The notes under the pieces are model-generated. The model was not told where the DNA came from. It was given only the letters and a program-made list of their open reading frames with translations, and ran no database searches. Below are positions 24,766-37,240 of a stretch of 64,000 nt of DNA, in pieces. Origin of the DNA: Monarcha castaneiventris obscurior (Eukaryota; Chordata; Aves; Passeriformes; Monarchidae); contig JAMPIT010000510.1 of the NCBI GenBank assembly GCA_026261815.1, positions 18,572,001 to 18,636,000 on the forward strand, read 5' to 3'. Position 1 is the first letter of the stretch; the number at the start of each line of letters is the position of its first letter. Position numbers and translations under genes: made by a program.

Positions 24766-27700
24766 TGAAGACACTTTTTCAGCTCTCAGTGTTTGAATGA
24801 CAATGATGAACACAGTCAAAGAACGCCCTACACAGCAGTATTCTTCTCAGAGCTTTCTGTCTGTAAAAAACATTGTGTGAAAACGGAAGACTGCAGTGAC
24901 AAGGGACTTTTAGTCCCTGCTTTATCAGATTGACAATCTCTCCCCTGGGATCATTTTAGTTATCTTTCTCAATTCGTTCTTTAAATTTCTTGTGTCCTTG
25001 CAGACCAGAACTGTGCATTGTACTCATGACAGGAGTACACTGAGATTTCCCTCAGAGCAGTGAACTGCCTTCTGTCTTGCTCTCAGTACTATTCCTGATG
25101 ACACCTTACATCTTTGCTGTTTTGGGGGGGGGGGGTTTGGTTGCTCTTGCAGTTTCAGTCAAAGGTCTCAGAGAGCTGACAACAGTAACTTCAAGATTTC
25201 ATGAATTTAGACTTCCAGGTTTGACAGGTAATTCTATCCTTTACCTTAACACTGATCTACTTCTCAAAGCCTATATTTTTGCCCATCCATTTTTGTGAGG
25301 CCTTCTGGAGTTCTTTACACCAGCACAGCATTTGATTACCTGAAAGAGTTTAACATCATGCAAGTATCATTCCATGTGCACTCCCTTTTCTGTGTCATTG
25401 ATGAAAACCAAAGATGTTTGCATAAAACAACATAAGTAAGCCCAAACATTTCTGGGAGAGAGATGTGATGACCTTCCTCCACCCTAGAAAGTAACCAAAA
25501 TTACTCTGCTTCCATTCTTCAACCACATTTCCAACTCAGCATAGGACATTTACTTCAATTCCATGGCAATTTTGTTTGACAACTTTTAGTAAGAAAGCTG
25601 CACAAATGCTCTCTGAAAATACAACTATGTCCCTGGTTTGTCCTTGTCCATGCACTTCCTGACTCACAAACCTGCCGTAAGTCCGTGATTGTGTCACTAT
25701 CTCCCTTCACAGAAACTATGCTGGCCCTTTCCCAGCACATTGTGTTTATCCATTAGCCCTGTGATCACACTCTTTTATGGTATTGGCCTTTCCATGTAAG
25801 TAGGAACAACTGTCAAGGTAATATCAGCATCAGAAGATTCACTGAACTTTTTTACTGTCTCTTTCCTCCTTACAGCAACCCTGAGGCATTTGCATGTATG
25901 ACTCTGTGTGTTTTGCCCTCAAAGTCCCTCCATTTTTTTCACTCGTGGATTTGAACCAAGGAAGTATATGAAGACATACCAACTTCTAGGATACTGAAAA
26001 ACTGAGTAGACAAACATCCTAAATTTAGCAGTGATACCTTTATCTAAATAAGAGCTCTAAGATACACCCCACAGGACTGAGCAGGCAGGGAACTCAGAAG
26101 GAAAGCTGACAGGTGAGAAGGGATATATAGACTTTCAAACTACCCCAGCATCCCACTGTGGGATGAAAAAAGGTTGGAAGAAAGCCGGGTCCTAGAATGA
26201 CTTAATGCAGTAGCCCTCAGCAATCCCTATTGATTCACTACAGTGAAATATTAAAATTGTCCAACAAAACTCTATAATTCCAGGGAGAACAAGGGAAGTA
26301 ATAGAATGGAGGGGGCATAATCTTTTTCATTTCAGTTTGTTTGGAGCTTTTTCCCCCGAGGAGAAGCAAATTTTTTGGTTTAGCCATATTATAAAACTCT
26401 GTCCTGGATAGCAAGCTCAGTCAGGCTCATAGGAGGGTGAACGAACACAAGGAAGAAGGGAGGGACTACACAGCAGAGACCAAGAAGATCTGCTTTTGAT
26501 AGCAGTAAGTTGAGAATTTTTTATCAGCTTCTCTACCTATACGCATTAGATGGCTTAAGAGTACATTTCTGAGTAAGCCCCCCCATACAGTCACCAACAG
26601 AGTCGGATGAAAGGGCAACACAAGCAACAAAGAGTTTGAATAGAAGCCAGTTGATGGGGGTTTATAACTACAAGTTAGATTTCTAAGATCACATGAGTTA
26701 CCAAAAATCACTTAAATTAATTCTAGAGTGGCTTTCATTTCCTTCTATAAATGGCTTGGACAAAATCATGACAGAAGAGTGAAAATTGAAAAAGTTTAAG
26801 AAATAGAGGGTGCATTTTCACCCCTTTTTCATGACACTTACCTAAATTACCTTTCTTAATATAGCATGTTTGTGAAAATGATATTTTTGTTTCCAGCATA
26901 GATAAAAAGACCTTTCCCTTCCGTTTGTTTCTCTTTTAATTGTGACTCTAAAACAATTGCATCAAAAGTATTTTACTAGCAAAACAAATCAGGTTAAATA
27001 TATGCTGTTTATACACTGAGCCCTTCACACTGGAAGGGGCTTTTGCCTTGTAGGAGGGAGACTTTCTACTTGCAGGTGTAGTGATTTGTCTCAGAGAAAG
27101 AAAAATTAGTTCATTTATTGGTGTTCCTCTTTAAATAGCTGATACTATTATGAACATGAGTTAACTTTGCAACTAATTTTAGTATCTCATATGTCTCTTA
27201 AGTAATTTGCAAGCAAGCCACATGGAAACAGTGACTTTACATGACTGGAATTTTTAGACTCTTACTGCCTGTATGTGTGCTGTTTCCAACACTGTCTCCT
27301 TGCAAACAAAAATCAAACAGCTGAATAAGACAGTGATGCTCAGACTCTACTAGCTTTAGTATAAGTGCAATATAAATTCTGAAGTTTAAAAGTACCACTT
27401 TGATCGTAGAGCTAACAAGTCTGATTCTACCAGAAATACGTATTTGTGCCTGTCTTGTGGCTGCTTTCTAATAAGAAGACAAGAGTCATTAAGTACTACA
27501 TGGTATTTCACAAAAACAAGCAAACCAAACCAAACAAAAAACAACAAGAACATAACTAGAGAGGATGTGAGGATATGATGTTACTCTTCAGGGCAAGGAC
27601 TGCAGAAAGCCTTTCACTCCATCTACTCATCTGCTTTCTCCATTAAATAGTTAATAGCTACAGTGGGACACCATTAAGATTAAATGACCTACTAAAGTAA

Positions 27701-30700
27701 GTCAGTCTATTAAAACAAGAAGCATTAACCCCTCACAAAACGTCGCCATGAGTCAGCTGTAGATGTATCTTTATCTCTGACTTCTTCCCAAACAGGTCAT
27801 TGCCTTTTTGGAGACATGCATGGGAAGAGAACAATAAAATGCTTCATGTTACAGTAGCCACAGAAGCAAAAACACCATTTAGATTTTTAATGTCCTTAAA
27901 CAGAGTCTGTCTCTTCACTGCAGTCAGGAAGTGATGGTGCATATTTTGCTACCAACCAGTGGATCCTTTATGCCTTAATCAAATCATCTTGCCATCTGAT
28001 AGGAAAAGGTTAGAGAGCATTAATTCACAAACCTTTACAGCTTCTAATACAAGTTTGTTGTTGCAGGTTTTTTGTTGGTTTTTCATAGGTTTTTTCATTC
28101 TAGCATGACTTAACAGCTGCTTTGCTGCTGAATGTCATGGAATCTTCTTGCTGACCATATTTGCACAATGTATTCCTACAACTTAGCACTAATGTAACCT
28201 ATGGCAGCCAGCATCTAAAAAATCACAGTAGTAAGGGGAAAAATTTATTCTTCCCTTGGTGCCTTGCAGACAGGTATGACAGTAGTGAATACAGTAGTGA
28301 ATTAGTATTTTTGGGAGTCTGTACCAGCAGTCTTTCTTTCCCTGGTGATTATCTCAGTTTGTCAGTGAATTAAATTAGTTTCTCCTCTGAGTTACCTATA
28401 ATTGATTTAAGTGCTCTCCATCCTTAATTGTGAGGTAGGATAGGAGGTGGGAGAGGACAGTACATAACTTGAATACTCTTAAGCAATACCATTAGCATCA
28501 CAAGATGGGAAAAAATAAAGAACTTTCTACTGTGAGTTGTATTTGTAAAGTGAGCATCTCACTTGTTCAGCTTCAAGAAATCAAACAAAAGTAATTTCAG
28601 GTAAAAGCTGAGTGGCTAAAATGAACAAGAATTTGACAAAACAGAGGGGATGTCAATTTCCCATAATTAAGCATGTTGCACCAAACTTTTGTAGTATTTT
28701 GTCATCTTCTTTCCTCTTGCTTAAACATTAGTATATTAAGAATTAAATACCTGAACATATTGTGCTCCATAAAATGCAGGGTATTTTTTAGTTGCTCTAT
28801 CTGGTGCTTTCTTTCTTCTACTCACACTCTTTGCTCTTACCATTCCACTGTCTGCCCTCTGTTTAAAGCTACTTACTTTAACGTCCCATTGAATTTCAGT
28901 CTACTGAAGGCATTACACTCGGCCTCCTTCATTTTAATGTAAATGGGAGATGCTATTTAGAGAGTCCTGCAAAGTAAGCGGTGACTGGACCTTCACCTTG
29001 AGTGTCAGGTTCCTAGAAACTCCCCACTCTCTACTTTGAAAGACATGAATTGTTCAGAATCCTGTTTCCTTGGCTGGCTTTCACAACCCATAAGCTCAGC
29101 TTTGTTGTGGGCCAGCAGTTGTTATATTTTCTAAAGCGCTCTGTCTTAAAAGTTAAATCTCACCATTCTTTTAGTTCTGTTTTGCTGTAGTACTTGAGAC
29201 CTAAATCACAGAAGAGGTGCCTTACTGTCAAGAAAAATCTATGTATCATGCAGATTTCAGAGAAAACATTAAATGAAAGGTTTCAAGAACCTCCAAAATA
29301 AACTAACTAGGTGTTACTTTTATTTTTCCCCACTATTTTTATCTCCAAAAGGATTAATCCAGTACCAAAAGGGAAGCAAATAACAATATTTAAATTACAA
29401 ACTAATTATACTATTGTCCAAAGAAATACTAATCTAGCCATGGCTTAAATGTCACTTGCTACAATCTGTTGAATGTATCAAAAAATATTCCTATCTCACA
29501 TAACCCACAGGCTACATGGAATTATTTTTTTTTATTTGTAAAAATATATAACTTTACCAAAACTCCAATTCTTAAGTTAATTTTCAAGTTGAAGTTTGAA
29601 AATAAAAACCACCATATTATCTGTGGAAATTAATAACTAAAAGCTCTTACTGGATTTTTACCACTGAAACTTTGATGTGACATTTACATACCAGAATTCC
29701 TCTTTGCCATATAAAACCTTCAGAAAAACAATTTGGCAAGCAACATTCCTGGTTTGTTGAGTAAACCAGTCCTATTAAAGTTCACCAGAATTTCTCCCTA
29801 GAGACAGTTTGATTTAAATTCAAAGAATTATGCAACAGTATTTCTTAAATCATCTTGAATCCTCACTTTTCCAAACAAGATTTAGTAGAGTGACAACCTA
29901 TAACCCAAGGCCCTTTAGAAAGAGGCATAATTAAATCTAAGTCTGTAACTAGGACTCTTGAACTCAAATACATGCTATATTTAAGTGTTATTAGAAGAGC
30001 AGTGTTATGAGAAGAAGAGCACTCTGCTGTGTGAAGTCTGATCAAGAGATCACAAGATCTAAATGACTGAACTATCATTCCACTCTAACCCATAAATCTA
30101 AAAGCCAATCTCAAGCAGCACCCACCTCCCTTTTAACAGATGGGAGTCTCATCATTCTATCTTAAATTTGCCTGATCTTTTCTATTAAAAGGCATAACAC
30201 AGGAATTTATTGTTTCACTAACAATATTTTATTTTTTTGTGTTAATATTTTTCATGCCAGCTGCCTTTTTTATGCTCAGTTATTTTGGCAAGTTTTATGT
30301 AAAATGTTTCTGGAAGCAAATTTAATGGAAACCTTTCCATACACAAAAGAATAGTATGGTGTTTTTATTAAAAATACCCAGTTCACAAAAAAGAAGAAAA
30401 GCCACCAGCTGAGAGGAGGCAGGACAGCGATTAGGCATCACCATGGGCAGGAAAGAGCAGCAGAAGCACTTTCTCTGGCAGTAGTTTCATTTTGGTGTGG
30501 TTTACCTATAATTTGAAATTATTGCACCTTAAAGCTGTTTTTCCTACAGAACCTGATATTGGGCCCATGCAGAAGAAAGCAGTGTGTTACTGCAACTACT
30601 TAGCTTGGTACAAGTATCAGAGATCTCTGCATTCCATCTAAAGCATCAACTATACCAGTGAACCGTAAAGGAATCAGGATGATCCTCCAAAGTGGTCAGT

Positions 30701-33000
30701 TACCATCCTCTTTTAAATTTAGGAAATCAAGTGCAAAAACTACTCTGAGAAAACGTTTCATTTGCAAGTTCAAACACTCAAGATACATAACATCAAAACT
30801 AATTTTCTATCAAAGAACATTACCCACTTCCTGTATGCATATAAATGGATGTGATCTGTAAGGTTCAAATCAACTTAAACTTACAGAACATTTGGAAAAC
30901 TGAATGAAAATCTGATCCATAAGGTGGAAAATTTTCCTTTCACTCTTCTCTTAGATCAGTTAAAGCCAATATTTCATCAACTAATATGAAGATGATGTAA
31001 TAAATGGCTAGTAACACAGGAATAGATAATTTTTCGTAATTGTCACCTATGCAATAACTACCTCACTCTTAGATTTTTACCTCTGTGAGACACTTCTACC
31101 ATAATCACAGATACATGTTACAGGAAGCATGGTTTGGGTGACTCATAGTAGCAGCACATGGTAGCATTCTGAGTAACTTTATAAACATATGTAAAAATGA
31201 AATTATAAAATTTGGACTCCTCTGAAAATAAAGAAAAAACCCATGATCTGTTAATGTTTCTTTGTAAATATTTTCACTGTAACAGTGTTCAACCTCTTGG
31301 ATACTGCTTTTTCCTACCCTATCAGCTTCTCCTGACAATGTTTTTAATGGAACTTCTTTTTCCATCTAGTGCAAGACAAGGAATATGGGGGAATTATTTG
31401 CAGGTCTGGCTCAAGCAAGCGACTTCCCATGGGCTACACAATTCCCACATAGGAGCTGTAGCAGCTGTAACAAGATCATCAGGGAAAGTGTATTTTATTA
31501 TACTCAATGAGGTTGAAAAAATGACATTAGGGTACTGCCAGTCATAACATGTGGCTTATTTAATTAGGTACAAGTAATGGGAGAACTCCCCAAATTAAAT
31601 ACATCTGAGACAATTACTACATACACAACATGAAGCGCTTGAAAGCTCTGATCTCCAGATATTGCCTTCAAAATGTCTGCGTGCAGCACATTTACTCTCC
31701 CTAAATGGTTAACTTGGGTGTTTTATGACTTAGCTTGTGTAGGGAAGCACATAATTACTATTTCAGATGGCAAATTGTTTTTTCCTTAGGATTAAATATT
31801 ACTGCTAGAAAAGAATTGTCCAATAAGTCGAGAATCTCAGTTGCAAAATATTTTCTAATATTAAAATTAAGCACTAGCCTCATTATCTTTAGAAAATCTA
31901 ATGGAAAAGGCTAGAAGAATAAAACAATATAGCCCCTTTTATTTGCAAAATACTCGTGTTAGAAGCATTCCAACAACTTGCAATTATGTTCTCCTTTCTA
32001 TATCCTGTGTCACTACGTTTTTCTCGGTATCAAAGGTCAGTTCCTTATATTTTCTATTTCCCTCCCTGAAAGAACTCCTTACAACAGCAATGACCAGTTC
32101 CTTCTGAATATTTATTTACTTCAAAACAGCTTTAGAATTTGTCTCTTTGACAGTGCATTCCACAAAATGGTACAAAATGCATTTCCCAAAGCCATAGCCA
32201 GGCCATGTCTAAATACAGGACTTCTCCCATCTACCAGGAGAATTCACAGTTTTTTCCACTCTGAAATGGAGTGACCCAGCTGTGCCACCTTTATTCCTTA
32301 GAAGCTGCCCACAGGTTTCCCAGCTCTGGCTGCAATGCTGGCAATGTCTGCTTAACTAGTGCGGCATCACTACTAAAAAAAAATTAATATGGGAAAATAT
32401 TTGTTGCTTTAATTGTGGCGTTCAGACAATACACATCTCAGTGTCTTTTAAATTGGGAGAGCACTAATCTTAACAAAGTATGGCAAACTGGGAGATTCAC
32501 TTTAACAGTTCACTTCTGATCTAGATTAAAATGCTACCAAAGACACATCCATACCTTTCAACAACACAAGGCCATCACCTGGCACAGGAAAGGAGATTAT
32601 GCTTTGGTTGCAGGGGCAGCTGGAAGGAATGCCTGGCCAGTGGATTTGACCAGTTTTCTTTTTACCATCTGTAGCAAATAAACTAATTTCAGTGACTTTA
32701 TAAATCACCTACTTTAAAACCTTCACAACCCATTTGGGTGATGTGAAAGAATAAATGTTGCAGCTATTTAGAATGGGCACATCACTTACTGGAGCTCTTG
32801 TGTGCAGTAATGAAATTTGGGGAATTACTGTTAGAAGACTGGAGGCTCTTTTGGGAAAAATGTGATTTGCCCTGCACAGCATCACAAGATTTGAAAAAAA
32901 AAAAGTAGCCACATCATATTAAAATTTTACGTTATACATGCAGGAGGGGAAGTTGCAAATCCACGTTAAGTGCAACACTCGTCTAAGAAACTTGGGCAGC
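24766..33000. other. Intergenic spacer, no supported gene
   Basis: About 8.2 kb of mostly AT-rich DNA. It holds a ten-G run near 25124-25136, AC-rich simple sequence near 27510-27550, and open frames no longer than 111 codons, none with a recognisable domain or flanking splice logic. I see no RNA gene and no clear repeat family. Distal enhancers of either gene could be here but cannot be seen from sequence alone. Confidence 0.6.
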
Positions 33001-33250
33001 TTTCACACTAGGGACGATCCTCATCGGGACTTCGTTGTTGTTCCCCCACAGAAACCAGAACGCCACCTAAAGCAAACCCCCCGACAGGCGGAGACCACAA
33101 CCCCCGAGGAGGGCAAACCCGCCCGAACCCCTCAGCCCGGCGCGGGCGGCGGGCACTTCCCGCCGGGAAAGGCGCGCGGCGCCTGGGGAAGGCCCCGCCC
33201 GCTCCCGCCCCTCGCGGCGCCGCGCGCGGGGTGAGGGGGCAGCGGGAGGC

Positions 33251-33262
33251 GGCGCCATTTTG
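33251..33262 (+). promoter_or_regulatory. N4BP2L2: YY1-type element GGCGCCATTTTG
   Basis: The 12-mer is identical to the element in the PDS5B promoter, and again on the sense strand of the gene it serves. A reversed CCAAT box lies 10 bases further in. Confidence 0.6.
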
Positions 33263-33264
33263 GG

Positions 33265-33694
33265 GGCCGGGGATTGGCGTTGCTGCCGGTGCTGCTGCCG
33301 GGAGCCGCTGCCCTGAGCTTCGTGTTCTCCCCCGCGTGTGGCTGCCGTGGCTGCTGCTCCGCCGGGCCGCCAAGGGAAGCCGCTTCTCCTCCGCCACCAC
33401 CGCTGCTGCCACCGGCCTGTGCCACCAGCGGGCGGGGAAGAAGCAGCGTGGGGATGACGGTGTCAGCGCGCAGGAGCCGGCGGCTGCTGAGGTTGTGTGA
33501 CGTGGGCGCCGGGCTGAGGGAAGTGTTTGTGTGTGGGGGAGAGGAGTGGGCTTTGCACGGGGGGGAAGGGAGGGAGGGAGGGAAGGGGCGGCTGACACAC
33601 CTCCCCGAGGCGTGGGGCCGGCGGCCGCGCCTTCGCCTCGGACACGCTGCTGCCAGCCCGGTGTGGGAGCAGCGCCTTCTTCCCGCGGCTCCAG
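33265..33694 (+). other. N4BP2L2: N4BP2L2 exon 1, 5'UTR (start approximate)
   Basis: The first coding exon begins exactly with its ATG after an acceptor, so a non-coding exon must precede it. The best donor in the island is GGCTCCAG|GTGGGT, ending the exon at 33694. The transcription start is placed just downstream of the YY1-type element by analogy only. The only ATG in this interval is at 33454-33456; it opens a frame that overlaps the main start after splicing. A strong G-tract cluster lies at 33559-33588. Confidence 0.6.
33559..33588 (+). other. N4BP2L2: G-quadruplex candidate in N4BP2L2 5'UTR
   Basis: Six G tracts lie on the sense strand (33559-65, 33568-70, 33572-74, 33576-78, 33580-82, 33585-88) with loops of 1-2 bases. 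This would also form in the mRNA leader. It lies inside the upstream ORF, before the main start. Confidence 0.65.
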
Positions 33695-35801
33695 GTGGGT
33701 CATAGCGCTGTGTGCGGTGCGCTGGGCTATTTGCCTTGTGGCCGCCGTACCCACAGTGGGAGGAAAGCCAGCCAGTTACCCTGTCTGTAGATTCTGCCAT
33801 ATAGGCCTCATTTTTCCATTTGGGAAAGGTATTGTACAGGTCGAGTTCAAGGCCTTGAGTTAGCTTTTTGTTTCTGGATGTTTCCCAGGTCAGTTAAAGT
33901 GGTAAATAAGTTTGACATACCATGTGCTGGCTCAGGTTCAATGCTTACAACCAGTTATTTACAGAAATTATGTAGACCCGAACTTACCCTGTTCAGGAGG
34001 TGAGAGTGTCAAAAAGACTGCGGTTTCCTTGAGCAGACTTGCTCTGTCCTCCCCAAGGACAGAGGTGGATATGTTTTTGCATACAGCTTTACTCTCTCCA
34101 AGGTTAGTGAGGGAAAGTCTTTGTTAGAGATTACCAAGAAAGGATGTTCCTATGTGAGACACTTATGGAGCAGCATTCTTGTCACTGGAGATCCTGTCAT
34201 GCATCAAGTGTTCACGTTTGCTCTTTTAATTCCCCATCAAGAAATGGGGTCTGCTCAAACACCATCCCAGAAGATGACGATGATACGCAAGCTAATAAAG
34301 TAATTTTTTTCCCAATACTGTTTTTGAGTGGAGGCAGAGTAGCATTTTTTTATAGGTGGGGATAGACTCAATGATTAGTAGTAATGCCATACTTGGTTGC
34401 TAATATCCAAAAATTAAGAACTAAGAAGCTGGAGGTATGCATAAAACACACATCTCTTGGGAGGAAGAGAGAACATTGTACCAATTCTGAGGAAGGGAGA
34501 GAGTTGCATGGCCATGTTTCTTCCCCTTTTGACAGTAGTGCTTTCTTCCAGGTACTAAAGTCGAGTGTGGACAGTGAAATTTCCTTTGTTTAGACATTTT
34601 GAGATTGAGAATGGCAGGTTTCTCTTCCTTTGGATGGTAGGTGAGAAAGTGCCTTTTCTTGTCAGTTTTGCAAGTGAACATGATGGGATAGTGGTCACTT
34701 ACAAATCTTCCCATAACACTCCTACGGATCCTTGTCAGATAAAGACAAAAATTGTTTTCTCATCCAGGATGAAGAGCATGTGACATTTTGTTAATATTTA
34801 CTCCTAGAAAGTTGAAATGTTTCAGAAAACAGTAGAATAAACCCTCCAATAGGAGAAACATGTTCTTTCTTGTTTGAAACTGCATTTAGTTGGAGGGGAA
34901 GAATTTGCTCTTTATTGCATACTGTGTAGACTTCAAAATCCAAGAAATCCGTACTTATAGATGGATAATGGCATGTCAGAGTGGTTAGTGCCATCTTGCT
35001 TTGCAATAGCTCATGTCTGAACCTTTCTGGAACTTACTGGTTTAATTCTTAGAATGCAATCTATTTGGGACAGGGATGTTTTTTGTTTTTTTTTTTTTTC
35101 TTTTTTTTGTGTGTGTGTGCATTTAATTTTAGAAGACATGCAAGCAAGTGGTCTTGGTCCCTAACAAAAGTCCAAAAGTCTTTAGTAGTTCCAAAACCAG
35201 AACCATAATAACAGATCACAACTTTGATTTTAAATCTTACTTGACTAGTTCTGAATTACGAATGTCACCAGCTTGCTTGGTGTTAGATGAGTTAGTTGAG
35301 TTTGGTTCGTGTCACAGAAAACAATCCTCAGGGTTGAAATATTTGCATTTTTGTTGCTCATATTAGTCGTGATTTCAGGCATCAGTTTGTGCATTGGAAG
35401 TTAGCATATGCTTATCTTTAAAAGGTTTCAAACACTTGGCAGAATAACACAGGTAGCAGAGAACAGTAGTAACATAGGTCAGAGATCATTGATGTAATTC
35501 ATTTTTCAGATAGTCACTTTTTAAAAGCACGATTTGTAAATTTTTTAAGGCTTGTCATAAAATGTGACTGCTGGACTGATACAGCACTAATGTAGTTCTT
35601 TGCTAAAGATGAGCAATAAATAATATAGCAGTCTTGTTTAAACCATACTTGTGGTAGGTGATGTCTGTTTTTCTTCTAGGTGAGTACATTCTAGTTGAGA
35701 CCATGGAGGGTGTGATGTCATAGGCCTGAATAACTTCAGCTTTTTTTATACTTTACTTAAAAAATGTGCATGCTGATAATGTATTCTTTTTTTTTCCTAA
35801 G
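33695..35801 (+). other. N4BP2L2: N4BP2L2 intron 1
   Basis: This 2.1 kb intron runs between donor CCAG|GTGGGT and an acceptor made of a long T tract ending CCTAAG at 35801. It contains an interrupted T run followed by a short GT run near 35079-35119. The 36 bases of open frame before 35802 translate the polypyrimidine tract (a run of Phe) and are not coding. Confidence 0.75.
35079..35119. repeat. T-rich run followed by short (GT)n
   Basis: Interrupted T tracts lead into GTGTGTGTGTG in N4BP2L2 intron 1. Simple sequence only. Confidence 0.8.
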
Positions 35802-37240
35802 ATGCTCCATGCTGAAACTACAGTAAGGCTCTTGGAGTGTCAGGACGAAATCAGAATTGAACCATCTTCTAAAAGAATGAAGTCAGCAGAAGGGGCTTGT
35901 GAGAAACTCCCTGGTGACGATAACAAAGGTACTCAGGAGAAAGTGGATGATGAGAAAAAATCAAATGGTTGGATACCTGTGTGTGCCTTAGATAAACAAG
36001 GGCAACATGAAATGCAGAGCCAAGAAGAAATACTTACTGGTGTCTTGGGATCCTTGAATGAAGTTGTGCCTGAAAATAATCCAGTACTTAGTCAGCCAGT
36101 TGATTTAGAAACTGTGCAGAGTGTAAATCCTCCATTTGCGTCAATAAATGACTCTAAAGTTGAAGAAGAGAAAGACCCTTTTATTAGAAATAATGCTGGT
36201 GAAGATAATACTGAAAAAAGCAGTACATCATTCTCATTAAATAGAAATGAATCAGACGGAGACTTCTTTACAAGCAAAGATTTCATAGGACCTATTTACA
36301 AGCCAGCCAAAAGTAACAAACAGGACAAATCCGGCAATTGCAGTGAATGTGGGAACAATGGAGGAGATGAGAATGAATTACATGAAAACAGATCTAAAAG
36401 AAAGGAGGCAAAGAAGACGCAGACTGTTTCTGCCACAGTACCAGGAATAGATGATGAACTGGACCAGTTCTATAAAGAAATTCACCAGCTGGAAAATGAA
36501 AATTTAGATACCAGTCTCAAGGAAAAAGAAACTGAAATTTCTCAGGAACAGCACACTCCATTTAACTGTAGTCAAAGCTCAGAAGAGAATTATCAACCTG
36601 TATTGTCGGGCAGTCCGCAGCCATTTTACGAGAATGGACAGTGTTTTTTGGGGGAACAAAACAGTCAGGAAACAAGCAAAGAGCAGCAGTCAGTCGTGGA
36701 AGCAGGTGGCTGGAAAACTGAAAATACCTTTAATGACCAAGTGGATGCTTGGAACTGCTCAGTGCCTGAATTCAGACCTGCTTGGCAAACTAGAGCATCC
36801 TTCAGAAAACCTCAGGGACCTCTTCCTCCTAGATTCAACCATCAATCCCATTTTCAGATATTTAATCCCCCACCACAAATCCCACATGCTCTCTCTCCTC
36901 AGAATGGGGGAATTTCTTATGAAAATTATCATCGTTACCATGAAAATACTGATATCAACAGTCGTGGTCCATTGCTTGATCAAAATACCAACTATTCTGG
37001 TCATTTGGACATCCATACTACTCAGGTCTTCAGGAATGGAAATAATGATCAGAATGGACTCCAAAGTAATGGTTTCTGTGAAACCAGAGAAGAGTTTTGG
37101 AAGGGTTCAAAAGCTGATAGTACAGAAGGAATGCACAGCTTTTCTTCACTGCGGTTATCTGAAGAAAGATTCAGTTGTTCACAGAAATTGCTTCTAATCT
37201 TAAGAGGCCTACCAGGTTCAGGGAAATCAACACTTTCTCG
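35802..37240 (+). CDS. N4BP2L2: N4BP2L2 exon 2, first coding exon (residues 1-480)
   Basis: The start chosen is the ATG at 35802, the first codon of the exon after acceptor CCTAAG. The opening 28 residues, MLHAETT to RMKS, align without gaps to the start of human N4BP2L2 as I remember it. An upstream in-frame Met at 35766 is intronic. N4BP2L2 (PFAAP5) is reported to bind NEDD4-family partners by homology to N4BP2 and to link the repressor GFI1 with neutrophil elastase. Most of this exon looks disordered and Ser/Asn/Glu-rich. Conserved islands are FIGPIYKP (residues 161-168) and IDDELDQFYKEI (216-227). At the end sits the Walker A loop GLPGSGKST (469-477). The exon ends in phase 2 (CG|G, Arg480) with donor GTAAGT. 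Its neighbour PDS5B is divergent, as in human. Confidence 0.95.

Larger units (their letters stand above)
33050..33720 (+). promoter_or_regulatory. N4BP2L2: CpG-island promoter of N4BP2L2
   Basis: About 0.7 kb of CpG-dense sequence lies immediately upstream of and across the proposed first exon. It holds a YY1-type GGCGCCATTTTG at 33251-33262, a reversed CCAAT (ATTGG) at 33273-33277, and a GTGACGTGGG CRE/ATF-like half site near 33497. No TATA box is evident. Transcription is to the right, away from PDS5B. The 248- and 222-codon minus-strand frames over it are GC-content artefacts. Confidence 0.85.
33454..35815 (+). other. Overlapping upstream ORF in N4BP2L2 leader (spliced, about 84 codons)
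   Basis: An ATG at 33454 (G at -3) opens a frame that crosses the proposed junction 33694/35802 and ends at TGA 35813-35815, 13 bases beyond the main ATG and in another frame. If exon 1 uses this donor and the start lies upstream of 33454, ribosomes initiating here would pass over the N4BP2L2 start. The peptide is Arg/Gly-rich and I propose no function for it. The span given includes the 2.1 kb intron. Confidence 0.4.

Noticed and set aside
31212..31547. 111-codon plus-strand frame in the intergenic spacer
   Set aside because: No domain, no promoter, no splice context, and of a length expected by chance in AT-rich DNA of this size.
33008..33800. 248- and 222-codon minus-strand frames over the N4BP2L2 CpG island
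   Set aside because: Same GC artefact, antisense to the leader exon, low-complexity Pro/Arg/Ser composition, no splice or homology support.
35766..35801. Upstream extension of the exon 2 frame beginning at the ATG at 35766
   Set aside because: It translates the polypyrimidine tract and acceptor of intron 1. The first 28 residues from 35802 align without gaps to the human N-terminus as I recall it.
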